From Streptomyces sp. MUM 178J (GTDB lineage: Bacteria; Actinomycetota; Actinomycetes; Streptomycetales; Streptomycetaceae): 64,000 bases of DNA. Both the position numbers and the translations under genes were made by a program. Shown one piece after another: positions 36,246 to 44,865 of this stretch. Numbering within the stretch: the first letter of the stretch is position 1; each line of letters begins with the position of its first letter. The notes below the pieces were generated by a model, which ran no database searches, was not told the DNA's origin, and was given only the letters and a program-made list of their open reading frames with translations. Where the stretch lies: the NCBI RefSeq assembly GCF_022414575.1, contig NZ_JADWYQ010000031.1, positions 1 to 64,000 on the forward strand. Reading direction: 5' to 3'.

Positions 36246-37168
36246 CCCGCGTGGCGGCCGTCGACTGCGGCACCAACTCCATCCGCCTCCTCGTCGCCGA
36301 CGTGGACCCCGCGACCGGCCGGCTGGTCGACCTGGACCGCCGGATGACGATCGTCCGCCTCGGCCAGGGTGTGGACCGGACCGGTCGCCTCGCCCCCGAG
36401 GCGCTGGAACGCACCTTCGCAGCCTGCCGCGAGTACGCGGCGGCCATCAAGGAGCACGGCGCGGAGAAGGTCCGCTTTGTGGCCACTTCCGCCTCGCGCG
36501 ACGCCGAGAACCGTGACGCGTTCGTACGCGGTGTGCTCGACATCCTCGGCGTCGAGCCCGAGGTGATCACCGGTGAGCAGGAAGCGGAGTTCTCCTTCAC
36601 CGGAGCGACCCGCGAGCTGACCGGCCACGAGGAGCGTCTGGTGGTGGACATCGGCGGCGGCTCCACCGAGTTCGTCATCGGCCATGGCCATGTCGAGGCG
36701 GCGCGCTCCGTCGACATCGGCTGCGTACGGCTGACCGAACGGCACGCCCCGGACAGCCCTGCGACGCCCGAGCAGATCGCCGCCATCACCGCGGACATCG
36801 ACGCGGCACTCGACCTTGTCGAGGAGACGGTCCCGATCCGCGAGGCGCGGACCCTCGTCGGCCTCGCCGGCTCGGTCACGACGCTGGCCGGGATCGCGCT
36901 CGGCCTGGACTCCTATGTCTCCTCCGCCATCCACCACTCCCGGATCTCCTGTGAGGAGGTCGAGCGGATCACCGGCGAGCTGCTGAACTCCACACACGAC
37001 GAGCGGGCCGCCATCGGCGTGATACACCCCGGGCGGGTGGATGTGATCGCCGCGGGGGCGCTCGTCCTGCTGCGGATCATAAAGCGGATCGGGGTGCGGG
37101 AGGTCGTGGTCAGCGAGCACGACATCCTCGACGGAATCGCGATCAAAACGGCGGAGGACGCCGAGTAG
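36242..37168 (+). CDS. ppx: Exopolyphosphatase / pppGpp pyrophosphatase (Ppx/GppA)
   Basis: 308 residues with the ASKHA fold: phosphate-1 loop AAVDCGTNSIRLLVADV, SRDAENRDAF, GEQEAEFSFTGA, phosphate-2 loop LVVDIGGGSTEFVIG, and SVTTLAGIALGLDSY. It is the short form without the C-terminal HD domain. It hydrolyses inorganic polyphosphate or pppGpp. GTG 36242 overlaps the DUF501 stop by 4 bp. The last 45 bp are repeated at 37814-37858, beyond the toxin/antitoxin genes, showing that this 3' end is the site of an insertion. Confidence 0.93.
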   Translation: MTRVAAVDCGTNSIRLLVADVDPATGRLVDLDRRMTIVRLGQGVDRTGRLAPEALERTFAACREYAAAIKEHGAEKVRFVATSASRDAENRDAFVRGVLDILGVEPEVITGEQEAEFSFTGATRELTGHEERLVVDIGGGSTEFVIGHGHVEAARSVDIGCVRLTERHAPDSPATPEQIAAITADIDAALDLVEETVPIREARTLVGLAGSVTTLAGIALGLDSYVSSAIHHSRISCEEVERITGELLNSTHDERAAIGVIHPGRVDVIAAGALVLLRIIKRIGVREVVVSEHDILDGIAIKTAEDAE

Positions 37169-37213
37169 CGTCCAGCGGCATTCCTCGGTCGGCGACGGCG
37201 TGGCCGCGTCCTA

Positions 37214-37483
37214 CTACAGGTTGCGGTAGACGTCCCGCCGGTCGCCCACCTTGACGACGAGGATGACGAGTTCACCATCGTTGATCTGGTAGGCGACCCG
37301 GTAGCTGCCGACCCGGAGCCGGTAGAGCCCCGACGGGCCGGTGAGTTTCTTGACGTCGGCGTCCTCGCGGTACGGGTCGTCGCCGAGCGCGGTCAGCGCG
37401 GTCAGGATGCGCATGGCGTCGGGCCGACTGATGGCATGGAGCTGCCGCTGCGCCGCCTTGGTGAACCGGAAGGCGTACTTCAC
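37214..37483 (-). CDS. relE: RelE/ParE-family toxin
   Basis: 89 residues with the compact RelE fold: YAFRFTKAAQRQLHAISRPDA, KLTGPSGLYRLRVGSYRVAYQ, and LVILVVKVGDRRDVYR with the typical C-terminal Arg/Tyr. It is probably a ribosome-dependent mRNA endonuclease. The ATG overlaps the stop of the antitoxin gene (37480-37483). The module lies between ppx and a duplicated piece of ppx. Confidence 0.88.
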   Translation of the reverse strand: MKYAFRFTKAAQRQLHAISRPDAMRILTALTALGDDPYREDADVKKLTGPSGLYRLRVGSYRVAYQINDGELVILVVKVGDRRDVYRNL

Positions 37484-37752
37484 GCCCCCTCGCCGTCATG
37501 CTCGGTGAACAGATCCGCCAGAAGTTCCGCCATCGTCACGGTCTTGCCGCCCTCGGCAAGGACCTCTTCTGCCTCGCGTGCCAACATCAGGTCGGCGGCT
37601 TCCTCCAGTGCTTCGAAGTCCGCGATCGGCACTACGGCCGCCACCGGGGCGCCATTGCGTGTGATGACCGTCGGAATGCCTTCCTCGGCCCGGTTGATGT
37701 GGTCCGCGAGATGCGCGCGGGCTTCTCGTACTGTCGCGGTGTTCTCGGCCAT
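37480..37752 (-). CDS. Phd/YefM (RelB-type) antitoxin
   Basis: 90 residues from ATG 37752. N-terminal Phd fold VREARAHLADHINRAEEG, then PTVITRNGAPVAAVVPIADF, and a C-terminal acidic helix that would cover the RelE toxin. TACACT (minus strand, 37764-37759) lies 6 nt before the ATG, so the mRNA should be leaderless, and a 20-bp palindrome covers this promoter, as expected for autorepression. Confidence 0.88.
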   Translation of the reverse strand: MAENTATVREARAHLADHINRAEEGIPTVITRNGAPVAAVVPIADFEALEEAADLMLAREAEEVLAEGGKTVTMAELLADLFTEHDGEGA

Positions 37753-37758
37753 GAGGCC

Positions 37759-37780
37759 AGTGTACGCACTTGTGTGTACA
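37759..37780 (-). promoter_or_regulatory. Promoter and operator of the RelE/Phd module
   Basis: TGTACGCACTTGTGTGTACA (37761-37780) is a palindrome with 8 of 10 paired positions and overlaps the minus-strand -10 TACACT (37759-37764). The arrangement is typical of Phd-type autorepression. Confidence 0.7.
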
Positions 37781-37813
37781 CGTGCTTCGGTCCGCGAGTG
37801 GCGTTCGTGAGCG

Positions 37814-37858
37814 ATCCTCGACGGGATGGCGATCAAGGCGGCAGAGGGCGCCGAGTAG
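37814..37858 (+). pseudogene. Duplicated 3' end of ppx
   Basis: 45 bp ending in TAG, 39 of 45 identical to 37124-37168. It would encode ILDGMAIKAAEGAE against ILDGIAIKTAEDAE in ppx. There is no start codon or upstream ppx sequence. Similarity continues weakly after the stop (GTGGGCGACGGCGGTGGC near 37911 against GTCGGCGACGGCGTGGC near 37191). It is the displaced original or copied tail left by insertion of the RelE/Phd module. Confidence 0.8.
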
Positions 37859-37985
37859 CCGTTCGCGGCCTCCTCTCCCGGGTGCCGCGTAGCCGTTCGG
37901 CGGCAGGCTTCGGTGGGCGACGGCGGTGGCGTGGGGTGCTGAAGGGGCAGTCGGCGGCATCGCCTGGCCCCTCACGGAGGAAACT

Positions 37986-38003
37986 TCGTGAAGTTCTTCA
38001 CAA
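37986..38003 (+). promoter_or_regulatory. Distal Rex-type operator upstream of ndh
   Basis: TCGTGAAGTTCTTCACAA matches the Rex consensus TTGTGAA-N4-TTCACAA at 13 of 14 positions. It lies ~308 nt before the ndh start. Confidence 0.55.
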
Positions 38004-38037
38004 GGAAAAGGCCCCTGAGGGGTGGCAGGGAGGGTCC

Positions 38038-38070
38038 AAGGGCCCGCTCCGCGGGACCGTTGGCCCTTTT
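38038..38070 (+). terminator. Hairpin with T-run in the ndh upstream region
   Basis: AAGGGCC (38038-38044) pairs with GGCCCTT (38062-38068), followed by T residues; an additional CCCGC/GCGGG pairing lies in the loop. It may terminate transcripts entering from the ppx side. Confidence 0.5.
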
Positions 38071-38132
38071 CGGCTGTCTGCCGGGGGCCGCCCGGCGCGC
38101 AACGACGGTGTGGACCCGTCAGTCGGCCCCCT

Positions 38133-38152
38133 GGGGGATGTCCCTTAGGGGC
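38133..38152. promoter_or_regulatory. 20-bp motif shared with the ABC operon upstream region
   Basis: GGGGGATGTCCCTTAGGGGC, 18 of 20 identical to 4161-4180. It contains CCCTTAGGG, partly palindromic. The binding factor is unknown. Confidence 0.4.
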
Positions 38153-38258
38153 CAGCTCACAAGGGGTATCCAACGTTCGCCGATGCGCCGTGGTTCCCCG
38201 TCGCCGTCATGAGCTCTGTCACGCGGGCGGCGCAGTGTAGCAGAGCAGGCTCGACTCC

Positions 38259-38276
38259 TTGTGAAGGGGCTCACGA
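38259..38276 (+). promoter_or_regulatory. Proximal Rex-type operator of ndh
   Basis: TTGTGAAGGGGCTCACGA matches TTGTGAA-N4-TTCACAA at 12 of 14 positions and ends 34 nt before the ndh ATG, over the expected -35 region of the likely leaderless promoter (GATACT at 38298-38303). Rex represses respiratory genes when NAD+/NADH is high. Confidence 0.6.
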
Positions 38277-38310
38277 GCACCCCCGGGGAGGGGGGTGGAT
38301 ACTCGATGGC

Positions 38311-39690
38311 ATGAGCACCACGGAGCGTCCCCGGATCCTCGTAGTAGGCGGTGGGTACGTAGGCCTGTACGCAGCACGACGCATTCTCAAGAAGATGCGG
38401 TACGGCGAGGCGACCGTCACGGTCGTCGACCCGCGCTCGTACATGACGTACCAGCCCTTCCTCCCCGAAGCAGCCGCCGGCAGCATCTCGCCGCGGCACG
38501 TCGTCGTCCCGCTGCGACGCGTGCTGCCCAAGGCGGAGGTGCTCACCGGCCGGGTCACCACCATCGACCAGGACCGCAAGATCGCCACGATCGCGCCGCT
38601 GGTCGGCGAGGCGTACGAGCTGCCGTTTGACTACCTGGTCATCGCGCTGGGCGCGGTCTCGCGCACCTTCCCGATCCCCGGCCTCGCCGAGCAGGGCATC
38701 GGCATGAAGGGCATCGAGGAGGCCATCGGCCTGCGCAACCATGTGCTGGAGCAGCTGGACAAGGCCGACTCGACGACCGACGAGGACGTCCGCCGCAAGG
38801 CGCTGACCTTCGTCTTCGTCGGCGGCGGCTTCGCCGGCGCGGAGACCATCGGCGAGGTGGAGGACCTGGCGCGGGACGCTGCCAAGTACTACGCCAGCGT
38901 CAAGCGCGAGGACATGCGCTTCATCCTCGTCGACGCCGCTGACAAGATCCTGCCCGAGGTGGGCCCCAAGCTCGGCAAGTACGGCAAGGAGCACCTCGAG
39001 GGCCGCGGCGTCGAGGTCTACCTCCAGACCTCCATGGACTCGTGCGTGGACGGCCATGTGGTGCTGAAGAACGGCCTGGAGGTCGACTCCAACACCATCG
39101 TGTGGACCGCGGGCGTCAAGCCCAACCCGGCGCTCGCCCGCTTCGACCTGCCGCTGGGCCCGCGCGGCCATGTCGACTGCGCGCCGACGCTCCAGGTCCA
39201 GGGCACCGACTACATCTGGGCCGCGGGCGACAACGCCCAGGTTCCGGACATGGTCGGCCGCAAGGCGGGCAACGAGAACGCCTGGTGCCCGCCGAACGCC
39301 CAGCACGCGCTCCGTCAGGCGAAGGTCCTCGGCGACAACGTGATCTCCGGCATGCGGGGCTTCCCCCAGAAGGAGTACAGCCACTCCAACAAGGGCGCGG
39401 TGGCCGGGCTCGGCCTGCACAAGGGCGTCGCGATGATCGTCATGGGCAAGATGAAGATCAAGCTCAAGGGCCGGCTCGCCTGGTACATGCACCGCGGCTA
39501 CCACGGCATGGCCATGCCGACCTGGAACCGCAAGATCCGCGTCTTCGCGGACTGGACGCTGGCGATGTTCCTCAAGCGCGAGGTCGTCTCGCTCGGCGCG
39601 ATCGAGTCTCCGCGCGAGGAGTTCTACGAGGCGGCCAAGCCGGCCCCGGCCCCGTCCGCGGCCAAGCCGGAGAAGGCCAAGGCCTCCTGA
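38311..39690 (+). CDS. ndh: Type II NADH dehydrogenase
   Basis: 459 residues. FAD-binding Rossmann motif RILVVGGGYVGLYAARRI at residues ~8-25, a second NADH-binding GxGxxG-like FVFVGGGFAGAETIGE (~168), the TYQPFLPEAAAG loop and AAGDNAQVPD (~310). It oxidises NADH and reduces menaquinone without proton pumping, bound to the inner face of the membrane by its amphipathic C terminus. ATG 38311 has no ribosome site but sits 7 nt after GATACT. Two Rex-like operators precede it, so NADH redox control is expected. Confidence 0.93.
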   Translation: MSTTERPRILVVGGGYVGLYAARRILKKMRYGEATVTVVDPRSYMTYQPFLPEAAAGSISPRHVVVPLRRVLPKAEVLTGRVTTIDQDRKIATIAPLVGEAYELPFDYLVIALGAVSRTFPIPGLAEQGIGMKGIEEAIGLRNHVLEQLDKADSTTDEDVRRKALTFVFVGGGFAGAETIGEVEDLARDAAKYYASVKREDMRFILVDAADKILPEVGPKLGKYGKEHLEGRGVEVYLQTSMDSCVDGHVVLKNGLEVDSNTIVWTAGVKPNPALARFDLPLGPRGHVDCAPTLQVQGTDYIWAAGDNAQVPDMVGRKAGNENAWCPPNAQHALRQAKVLGDNVISGMRGFPQKEYSHSNKGAVAGLGLHKGVAMIVMGKMKIKLKGRLAWYMHRGYHGMAMPTWNRKIRVFADWTLAMFLKREVVSLGAIESPREEFYEAAKPAPAPSAAKPEKAKAS

Positions 39691-39718
39691 CGCCTCCGCG
39701 CTTCACCTGAGCCTGCAG

Positions 39719-39754
39719 AAGGGCCGCCCGCCATCCGTGGTGCGGGCGGCCCTT
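39719..39754 (+). terminator. Terminator after ndh
   Basis: Perfect 13-bp arms AAGGGCCGCCCGC (39719-39731) and GCGGGCGGCCCTT (39742-39754), 29 nt after the stop. Confidence 0.85.
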
Positions 39755-40003
39755 CCGCATTGCGCGGCGAGCGGCGGCTCTGGACATCGATCTCAAGGCC
39801 CTCGTGCCCTGATGTGCCCGCAGGGCGCGTGCGGGCGCTCCGGATGCGTCATTACGTGGTCGGTACATGTTCTTTGCCATGGCATTGCGCAGCGGCGGGA
39901 AGCACGGACAGTGGTCGGATTGTTCCAGTAACGGCACCGCAACCCGTGCCCCGGTGCACGACAGGCGGTGCGGACCGGAACCACCGTCACGGAGGTGTGT
40001 GCC

Positions 40004-41305
40004 ATGGCCGACGCCGCGATGCGGCTGACCAGTCTTGCCGAGGAACTGCTGGGGGGCCCGCTCCCGGTGCGGGTGAGGGCCTGGGACGGGAGCGAGTCCG
40101 GGCCTGAGGGAGCGCCCGTTCTCGTCGTACGCCACCGGAGGGCCCTGCGCCGGTTCCTCTGGCGGCCCGGAGAGCTGGGGCTCGCCCGTGCCTGGGTCGC
40201 CGGGGACATCGACATCGAGGGGGATCTGTACCAGGCCCTCGACCTGTTGTCGGGCGTCGTCTGGGAGCGGGGCGACGCGCCCCGCGGAGGGCTCCTGCGC
40301 GCCGCCCGCGACCCCCGCCTCCGCTCCGCGGCCGCCGCGCTGCTGAAGGCGGGCGGCACACTGCCGCCCCCGCCCCCGCCGCCCGAAGAGGTCCGCCGCC
40401 GTTCCGGGCCGCTGCACACCAAGACCCGCGACCGGCAGGCGATCAGTCACCACTACGACGTCGGCAACGACTTCTACGAGCTGGTCCTCGGGCCCTCGAT
40501 GGTCTACTCGTGCGCCTACTGGGGCGAGGAGGGGGCCGCCGGACTCGCGGACGCCCAGCGCGCCAAGCTGGACCTCGTCTGCCGCAAGCTCGGCCTCCGC
40601 GAGGGCGATCGGCTGCTCGACGTCGGCTGCGGCTGGGGCTCCATGGCCCTGCACGCCGCACGCGAGTACGGCGCCCGGGTCGTCGGCGTCACCCTCAGCA
40701 CCGAGCAGGCCGCCTACGCCCGCAAGCGCATCGCGGAGGAGGGTCTGACCGACCGGATCGAGATCCGGGTCCAGGACTACCGGGACGTCCGCGACGGCCC
40801 GTACGACGCGATCTCCTCCATCGGCATGGCCGAGCACGTCGGCCAGGTCCGCTACCGCGAGTACGCCGACCGGCTGTTCACCCTGCTCAGGACGGGCGGC
40901 CGGCTGCTCAACCACCAGATCGCCCGCCGTCCGGAGAAGGACGAAGCCGCCTATCACGTGGACGAGTTCATCGACCGCTATGTCTTCCCGGACGGGGAGC
41001 TCTCGCCCCTCGGCCGCACCGTCGGCGCGCTTGAGGACGCCGGCTTCGAGGTCCGCGACGTCGAGGCGATCCGCGAGCACTACGCCCGCACCCTGCGCGC
41101 CTGGGTCGCCAACCTGGAGGCCGACTGGGACCGGGCCGTAGGCCTCACCTCACCCGGCCGCGCCCGCGTCTGGCGGCTCTATATGGCCGCCTCCGCGCTC
41201 TCCTTCGAACGCAACCGGATCGGCGTCAACCAGGTCCTCGCCGTGAGGCCCCGGGACACCGGCGACTCCGGCATGCCGCTGCGCTCCCGCGCCTGGGCCG
41301 GATGA
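40004..41305 (+). CDS. cfa: Cyclopropane-fatty-acyl-phospholipid synthase family methyltransferase
   Basis: 433 residues. The N-terminal ~125 residues form the lipid-binding part (RFLWRPGELGLARAWVAGDIDIEG). The catalytic domain starts ISHHYDVGNDFYELVLGPSMVYSCAYW, with SAM motif LLDVGCGWGSMALHAA (~205) and the bicarbonate/active-site region ISSIGMAEHVG. It adds a methylene bridge or methyl branch to unsaturated membrane acyl chains. ATG 40004 has CGGAGG 8 nt upstream. Monocistronic between two terminator-like hairpins. Confidence 0.9.
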   Translation: MADAAMRLTSLAEELLGGPLPVRVRAWDGSESGPEGAPVLVVRHRRALRRFLWRPGELGLARAWVAGDIDIEGDLYQALDLLSGVVWERGDAPRGGLLRAARDPRLRSAAAALLKAGGTLPPPPPPPEEVRRRSGPLHTKTRDRQAISHHYDVGNDFYELVLGPSMVYSCAYWGEEGAAGLADAQRAKLDLVCRKLGLREGDRLLDVGCGWGSMALHAAREYGARVVGVTLSTEQAAYARKRIAEEGLTDRIEIRVQDYRDVRDGPYDAISSIGMAEHVGQVRYREYADRLFTLLRTGGRLLNHQIARRPEKDEAAYHVDEFIDRYVFPDGELSPLGRTVGALEDAGFEVRDVEAIREHYARTLRAWVANLEADWDRAVGLTSPGRARVWRLYMAASALSFERNRIGVNQVLAVRPRDTGDSGMPLRSRAWAG

Positions 41306-41309
41306 CACC

Positions 41310-41369
41310 GCGTTTGACGACACGGCGTTTAGCGACATGGCATTTAGCGACACGGCGTTCAGCGACACG
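41310..41369. repeat. Four tandem 15-bp units after cfa
   Basis: Units GCGTTTGACGACACG, GCGTTTAGCGACATG, GCATTTAGCGACACG and GCGTTCAGCGACACG at 41310, 41325, 41340 and 41355. They start 4 nt after the cfa stop and are noticeably less GC-rich than the flanks. Confidence 0.85.
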
Positions 41370-41411
41370 CCGGAGGACCGGCCTCCCTTCCGGGGAGCCC
41401 GGCCCTCCGGC
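41369..41411. terminator. Bidirectional hairpin between cfa and the ABC permease
   Basis: Arms GCCGGAGG (41369-41376) and CCTCCGGC (41404-41411), with inner CGGGGAG-type pairing. It lies between convergent genes and could serve both. Confidence 0.6.
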
Positions 41412-41425
41412 GCCAAGACGTACGG

Positions 41426-43966
41426 TCACTCCGCCTTGATGGCCGACAGCATGTTCAGCCTCGCCGCGCTGCGGGCCGGCCACATCGCGGCCAGCATGCC
41501 CACCAGCGCCGCCAGCACCAGGAACAGGCCCACCCGGTCCCACGGGATCACCAGGGCGTAGTTCGGGACCGAGTCCTTGATGGTCTGGCCGATGGCCCAG
41601 CCCAGGAACGCGCCCAGGCCGATGCCGATCACCGCGCCGAATACCGAGATCACCACGGCCTCCAGCCGGACCATCCGCTTCACGCGCCCGCGGTCCAGGC
41701 CGATCGCCCGTAGCATGCCGATCTCCTGCTGCCGCTCGAACACGGACATCGCCAGGGTGTTGACCACACCGAGCACCGCGATCAGCAGGGCCATCGCCAG
41801 CAGTCCGTACATGATGTTCAGCATCATGTTGATCATGCCGCCCTGCTCGTCGCGGACGTCCTGCTGGTCCATCACCCGGATGGCCGGGTTGTCGCCGAGG
41901 GCGTCGACCAGCGCCCGCTCGTTGGCCTTGGTCGGGCCGCCGTCCATCTTGACGTACACCTGCGGGATGTACGGGGACATGGTCTCGTGCGGCTTCACCA
42001 CCGCGGTGGAGAGCATCAGGCCGGGCAGGAAGTCGTTGTCCGCGTAGACCGCGCCGACGGTCAGCGTGCCCTTCTCGTCGTCGTTGAACTGGACGTCGAT
42101 CGTCTGGCCGGGCTTCCAGCCGTTCTGCTCCGCGGTCTTCTGCTCGACGGCGAGCTTGCCGTCCGCGAGCGAGCCGAGGGAGCCGGAGACGGCCCTGACG
42201 TTCAGCAACTGCTCGATGTCGCCGGGGGTGACGCCCGCGACCGACTGCCAGTCGTCCCCTCCGGCCTTCAGGTTGGTGCTCTGGTCCGCGGAGACCGCCT
42301 GGACGCCGGACGCCTTCTGAAGGGCCGGGACCACGGACTCGTCGAGCGCCATGCCCTGCGCGGCCATCATGACCACATAGTCGGCCTTGAGGTTGTCCGT
42401 GGTCGACTTGTCGATGGCCTGCCCGACGGTCGCGCCCAGTACGGACAGCCCGGTCACCAGGGTCAGGCCGATCGCCAGGGCCGAGGCGGTCGCCCCCGTG
42501 CGGCGCGGGTTGCGGACCGCGTTCTGCCCGGCGAGCTTGCCGGAGACGCCGAACAGCCCGGCCATGGGGGCGCGCAGCACGGCGATCAACGGCCGCGACA
42601 GCAGCGGGATCAGCACGATGACGCCGATCAGAGCGAGGAAGGCGCCGCCGCCGATGACCATCCGGCCGTCGGAGCCCTGGCTCGCGCCGAGCAGGATGAG
42701 CACTGCGCCCAGGGCGGTGACGGCCGCGCCGACAGAGTTCCGCACGACGAGCGACTTCACGGTGGGGACGGCGTGCATGCTGCCCATCGCGGCCACCGGC
42801 GGGATCTTCGCGGCGCGTCGGCCGGGCAGCCAGGCGGCGAGCATAGTGATCAGCACGCCCACGGCGAGGGAGGAGACGACCGGGGTAGCCGTGATAACCA
42901 GCGGGCCGCCCGGCACCTTCAGCCCGAAGGCGGACATCCCGGAGCGCAGCGCCACGGCCAGCCCCACGCCGAGGGCGAAGCCGACCGTCGCGGCGACGAG
43001 CCCGACGAGTGCGGCCTCGGCCAGCACCGAGCGGGTGATCTGCCTGCGGGACGCGCCGACCGCGCGCATCAGCGCGACTTCCTTGGTGCGCTGGGCGACC
43101 AACATGGTGAAGGTGTTGGCGATCAGGAAGACGCCGACGAAGAGGGCGATGGCCGCGAAGGCCAGCAGCATGCTGTTGAAGTTGCTCATGCCCTGCTCGA
43201 TCTCCCGGGCCTGCTCGTCGGCGACGGCCTGGCCGGTCCTGGCGTCGGCGCCCTCGGGCAGCAGCGGCTTGATCGCGGCGAGCAGCTTCTCGTCGGACGC
43301 GCCGTCCTCCGCGACGACGTTGACGTCCTTGAAGTGGCCGGGCGACAGGTAGAGCTTCTGGGCGACCGGGGTGTTGAAGAGCACCAGGCTGCCGCCGGCG
43401 CTGACCGCGCCGTCGTCGGTGGTGAAGACGCCAGAAAGGGTGTACTCCTTCACCGGTCCGTTGGTCGCCACCCGCACCCGGTCGCCGACCTTGTACTTCC
43501 CGGTGTCGGCGGAGTCCTTGTCGAGGGCGATCTGGCCGTCCTCGACCGGCCCCGAGCCGTCGGTGAAGCGGTACTGGGAGTCCTTGCCGTCCTTGCCGGG
43601 GGCGAAGTTGGCGCCGGTGTTGGTCCAGCCGTTGCCGATCAGTTTCCCGTCCTGGTCGGCGACGCCGGCGAAGCCGGAGACCCGGCCGACGGCCGATGCC
43701 ACGCCGTCGACGGCGCGGATCTTGTCCAGGGTGGGCCGGTCGACGCCGGTGTCATCGCCGCCGTCGTCGCTCTGGACGGCGTATGTCGTGATGGCGACGG
43801 CGACGTCGTCGTAGTTCTTGGCCGACTGCTTGCGGAAGGCCTGGCCGAGGGTGTCGGTGAAGACGAAGGTGCCGGAGACGAAGGCGACGCCGAGCATGAC
43901 CGCGAGCACGGTCATCAGCAGCCTCGCCTTGTGCGCGAGCACATTGCGCAGGGCGGTACGGAGCAT
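41426..43966 (-). CDS. ABC transporter permease, FtsX/MacB type
   Basis: 846 residues from ATG 43966 (MLRTALRNVLAHKARLLMTV). It has the same architecture as the permease at 5214: TM1, extracytoplasmic domain, three TM segments with RTKEVALMRAVGASRRQ, a second TM and extracytoplasmic domain, and a final TM triplet with RQQEIGMLRAIGLDRGR. The frame continues upstream through the ATPase region only as a shadow. It follows its ATPase by 128 nt, a gap with GC-rich repeats but no terminator seen. It forms a MacB-like exporter with 44095-44865; the substrate is unknown. Confidence 0.93.
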   Translation of the reverse strand: MLRTALRNVLAHKARLLMTVLAVMLGVAFVSGTFVFTDTLGQAFRKQSAKNYDDVAVAITTYAVQSDDGGDDTGVDRPTLDKIRAVDGVASAVGRVSGFAGVADQDGKLIGNGWTNTGANFAPGKDGKDSQYRFTDGSGPVEDGQIALDKDSADTGKYKVGDRVRVATNGPVKEYTLSGVFTTDDGAVSAGGSLVLFNTPVAQKLYLSPGHFKDVNVVAEDGASDEKLLAAIKPLLPEGADARTGQAVADEQAREIEQGMSNFNSMLLAFAAIALFVGVFLIANTFTMLVAQRTKEVALMRAVGASRRQITRSVLAEAALVGLVAATVGFALGVGLAVALRSGMSAFGLKVPGGPLVITATPVVSSLAVGVLITMLAAWLPGRRAAKIPPVAAMGSMHAVPTVKSLVVRNSVGAAVTALGAVLILLGASQGSDGRMVIGGGAFLALIGVIVLIPLLSRPLIAVLRAPMAGLFGVSGKLAGQNAVRNPRRTGATASALAIGLTLVTGLSVLGATVGQAIDKSTTDNLKADYVVMMAAQGMALDESVVPALQKASGVQAVSADQSTNLKAGGDDWQSVAGVTPGDIEQLLNVRAVSGSLGSLADGKLAVEQKTAEQNGWKPGQTIDVQFNDDEKGTLTVGAVYADNDFLPGLMLSTAVVKPHETMSPYIPQVYVKMDGGPTKANERALVDALGDNPAIRVMDQQDVRDEQGGMINMMLNIMYGLLAMALLIAVLGVVNTLAMSVFERQQEIGMLRAIGLDRGRVKRMVRLEAVVISVFGAVIGIGLGAFLGWAIGQTIKDSVPNYALVIPWDRVGLFLVLAALVGMLAAMWPARSAARLNMLSAIKAE

Positions 43967-44094
43967 GTCTGTGTCAGTCCTGTGGGATGGGTGAAGGCAG
44001 GGGGCCGGGACCCCGGGGCTCAGGGAGCATCGGCCGCCACGGCGGAGAGCCGGGGGTCCGGGGGAGCCGGGGCGTGCGCCGGAGCGCGCGGGTG

Positions 44095-44865
44095 TCAGCT
44101 GGTCCGGCCCTTGGCGTCGAACGCCTTCATCCGGTCGAGGACGTCGTCGGCGGTGGGGCTGTGCATCTCGTCCACGATGCGGCCGTCGGCGAGGAAGACG
44201 ACGCGGTCGGCGTAGGAGGCGGCTACCGGGTCGTGGGTGACCATGACGACGGTCTGGCCGAGCTCGCGCACCGAGTTGCGCAGAAAGCCCAGCACTTCGG
44301 CGCCGGAGCGGGAGTCCAGGTTTCCGGTGGGCTCGTCCCCGAAGATGATCTCGGGGAGGGAGGCCAGGGCGCGGGCGACCGCGACACGCTGCTGCTGTCC
44401 GCCGGAGAGCTGGGCAGGACGGTGGCTGAGCCGTCCCCGGAGCCCCAGCATGTCGATGACCTGGTCGAGCCACTGCTTGTCGGCCTTGCGGCCGGCGATG
44501 TCCATGGGGAGCGTGATGTTCTCCAGGGCGGTCAGCGTGGGCAGCAGGTTGAAGGCCTGGAAGATGAAGCCGATCTTGTCTCGGCGCAGCTGGGTCAGCT
44601 GCTTGTCCTTCAGGCTGCCCAACTCGGTCTCGCCGAGCCGCACGGAGCCGGAGCTGAAGGAGTCGAGCCCGGCGACGCAGTGCATCAGCGTGGACTTGCC
44701 GGAGCCCGAGGGTCCCATGATCGCGGTGAACTCCGCCTGGCGGAACTCGACGGTGACCCGGTCGAGGGCGACCACCTGGGTCTCGCCCTGTCCGTACACC
44801 TTGGACAGTTCCGTGGCGCGGGCGGCCACGGCGGTGGCGCGGTGAGCGGTGGGCGTGGTGGTCAC
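44095..44865 (-). CDS. MacB/LolD-type ABC transporter ATP-binding protein
   Basis: 256 residues: Walker A GPSGSGKST, signature LSGGQQQR, Walker B IIFGDEP with TGNLDS, H-loop VTHDP. GTG 44865 has AGGAG 8 nt upstream. The protein is strikingly similar to the ATPase at 4429 (shared segments LTQLRRDKIGFIFQAFNLLP, ITLPMDIAGRK), so the two pairs are paralogues, placed in opposite orientation about 37 kb apart. It lies upstream of the permease and is convergent with cfa. Confidence 0.93.
   Translation of the reverse strand: MTTTPTAHRATAVAARATELSKVYGQGETQVVALDRVTVEFRQAEFTAIMGPSGSGKSTLMHCVAGLDSFSSGSVRLGETELGSLKDKQLTQLRRDKIGFIFQAFNLLPTLTALENITLPMDIAGRKADKQWLDQVIDMLGLRGRLSHRPAQLSGGQQQRVAVARALASLPEIIFGDEPTGNLDSRSGAEVLGFLRNSVRELGQTVVMVTHDPVAASYADRVVFLADGRIVDEMHSPTADDVLDRMKAFDAKGRTS

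Noticed and set aside
37988..38212. 74-codon frame starting GTG behind GGAGG in the ndh upstream region (VKFFTRKRPLRGG)
   Set aside because: Codons include many rare AGG, ACA and AAA with weak third-position bias, and the frame runs over a Rex-type site and a terminator-like hairpin; judged not to be a gene.
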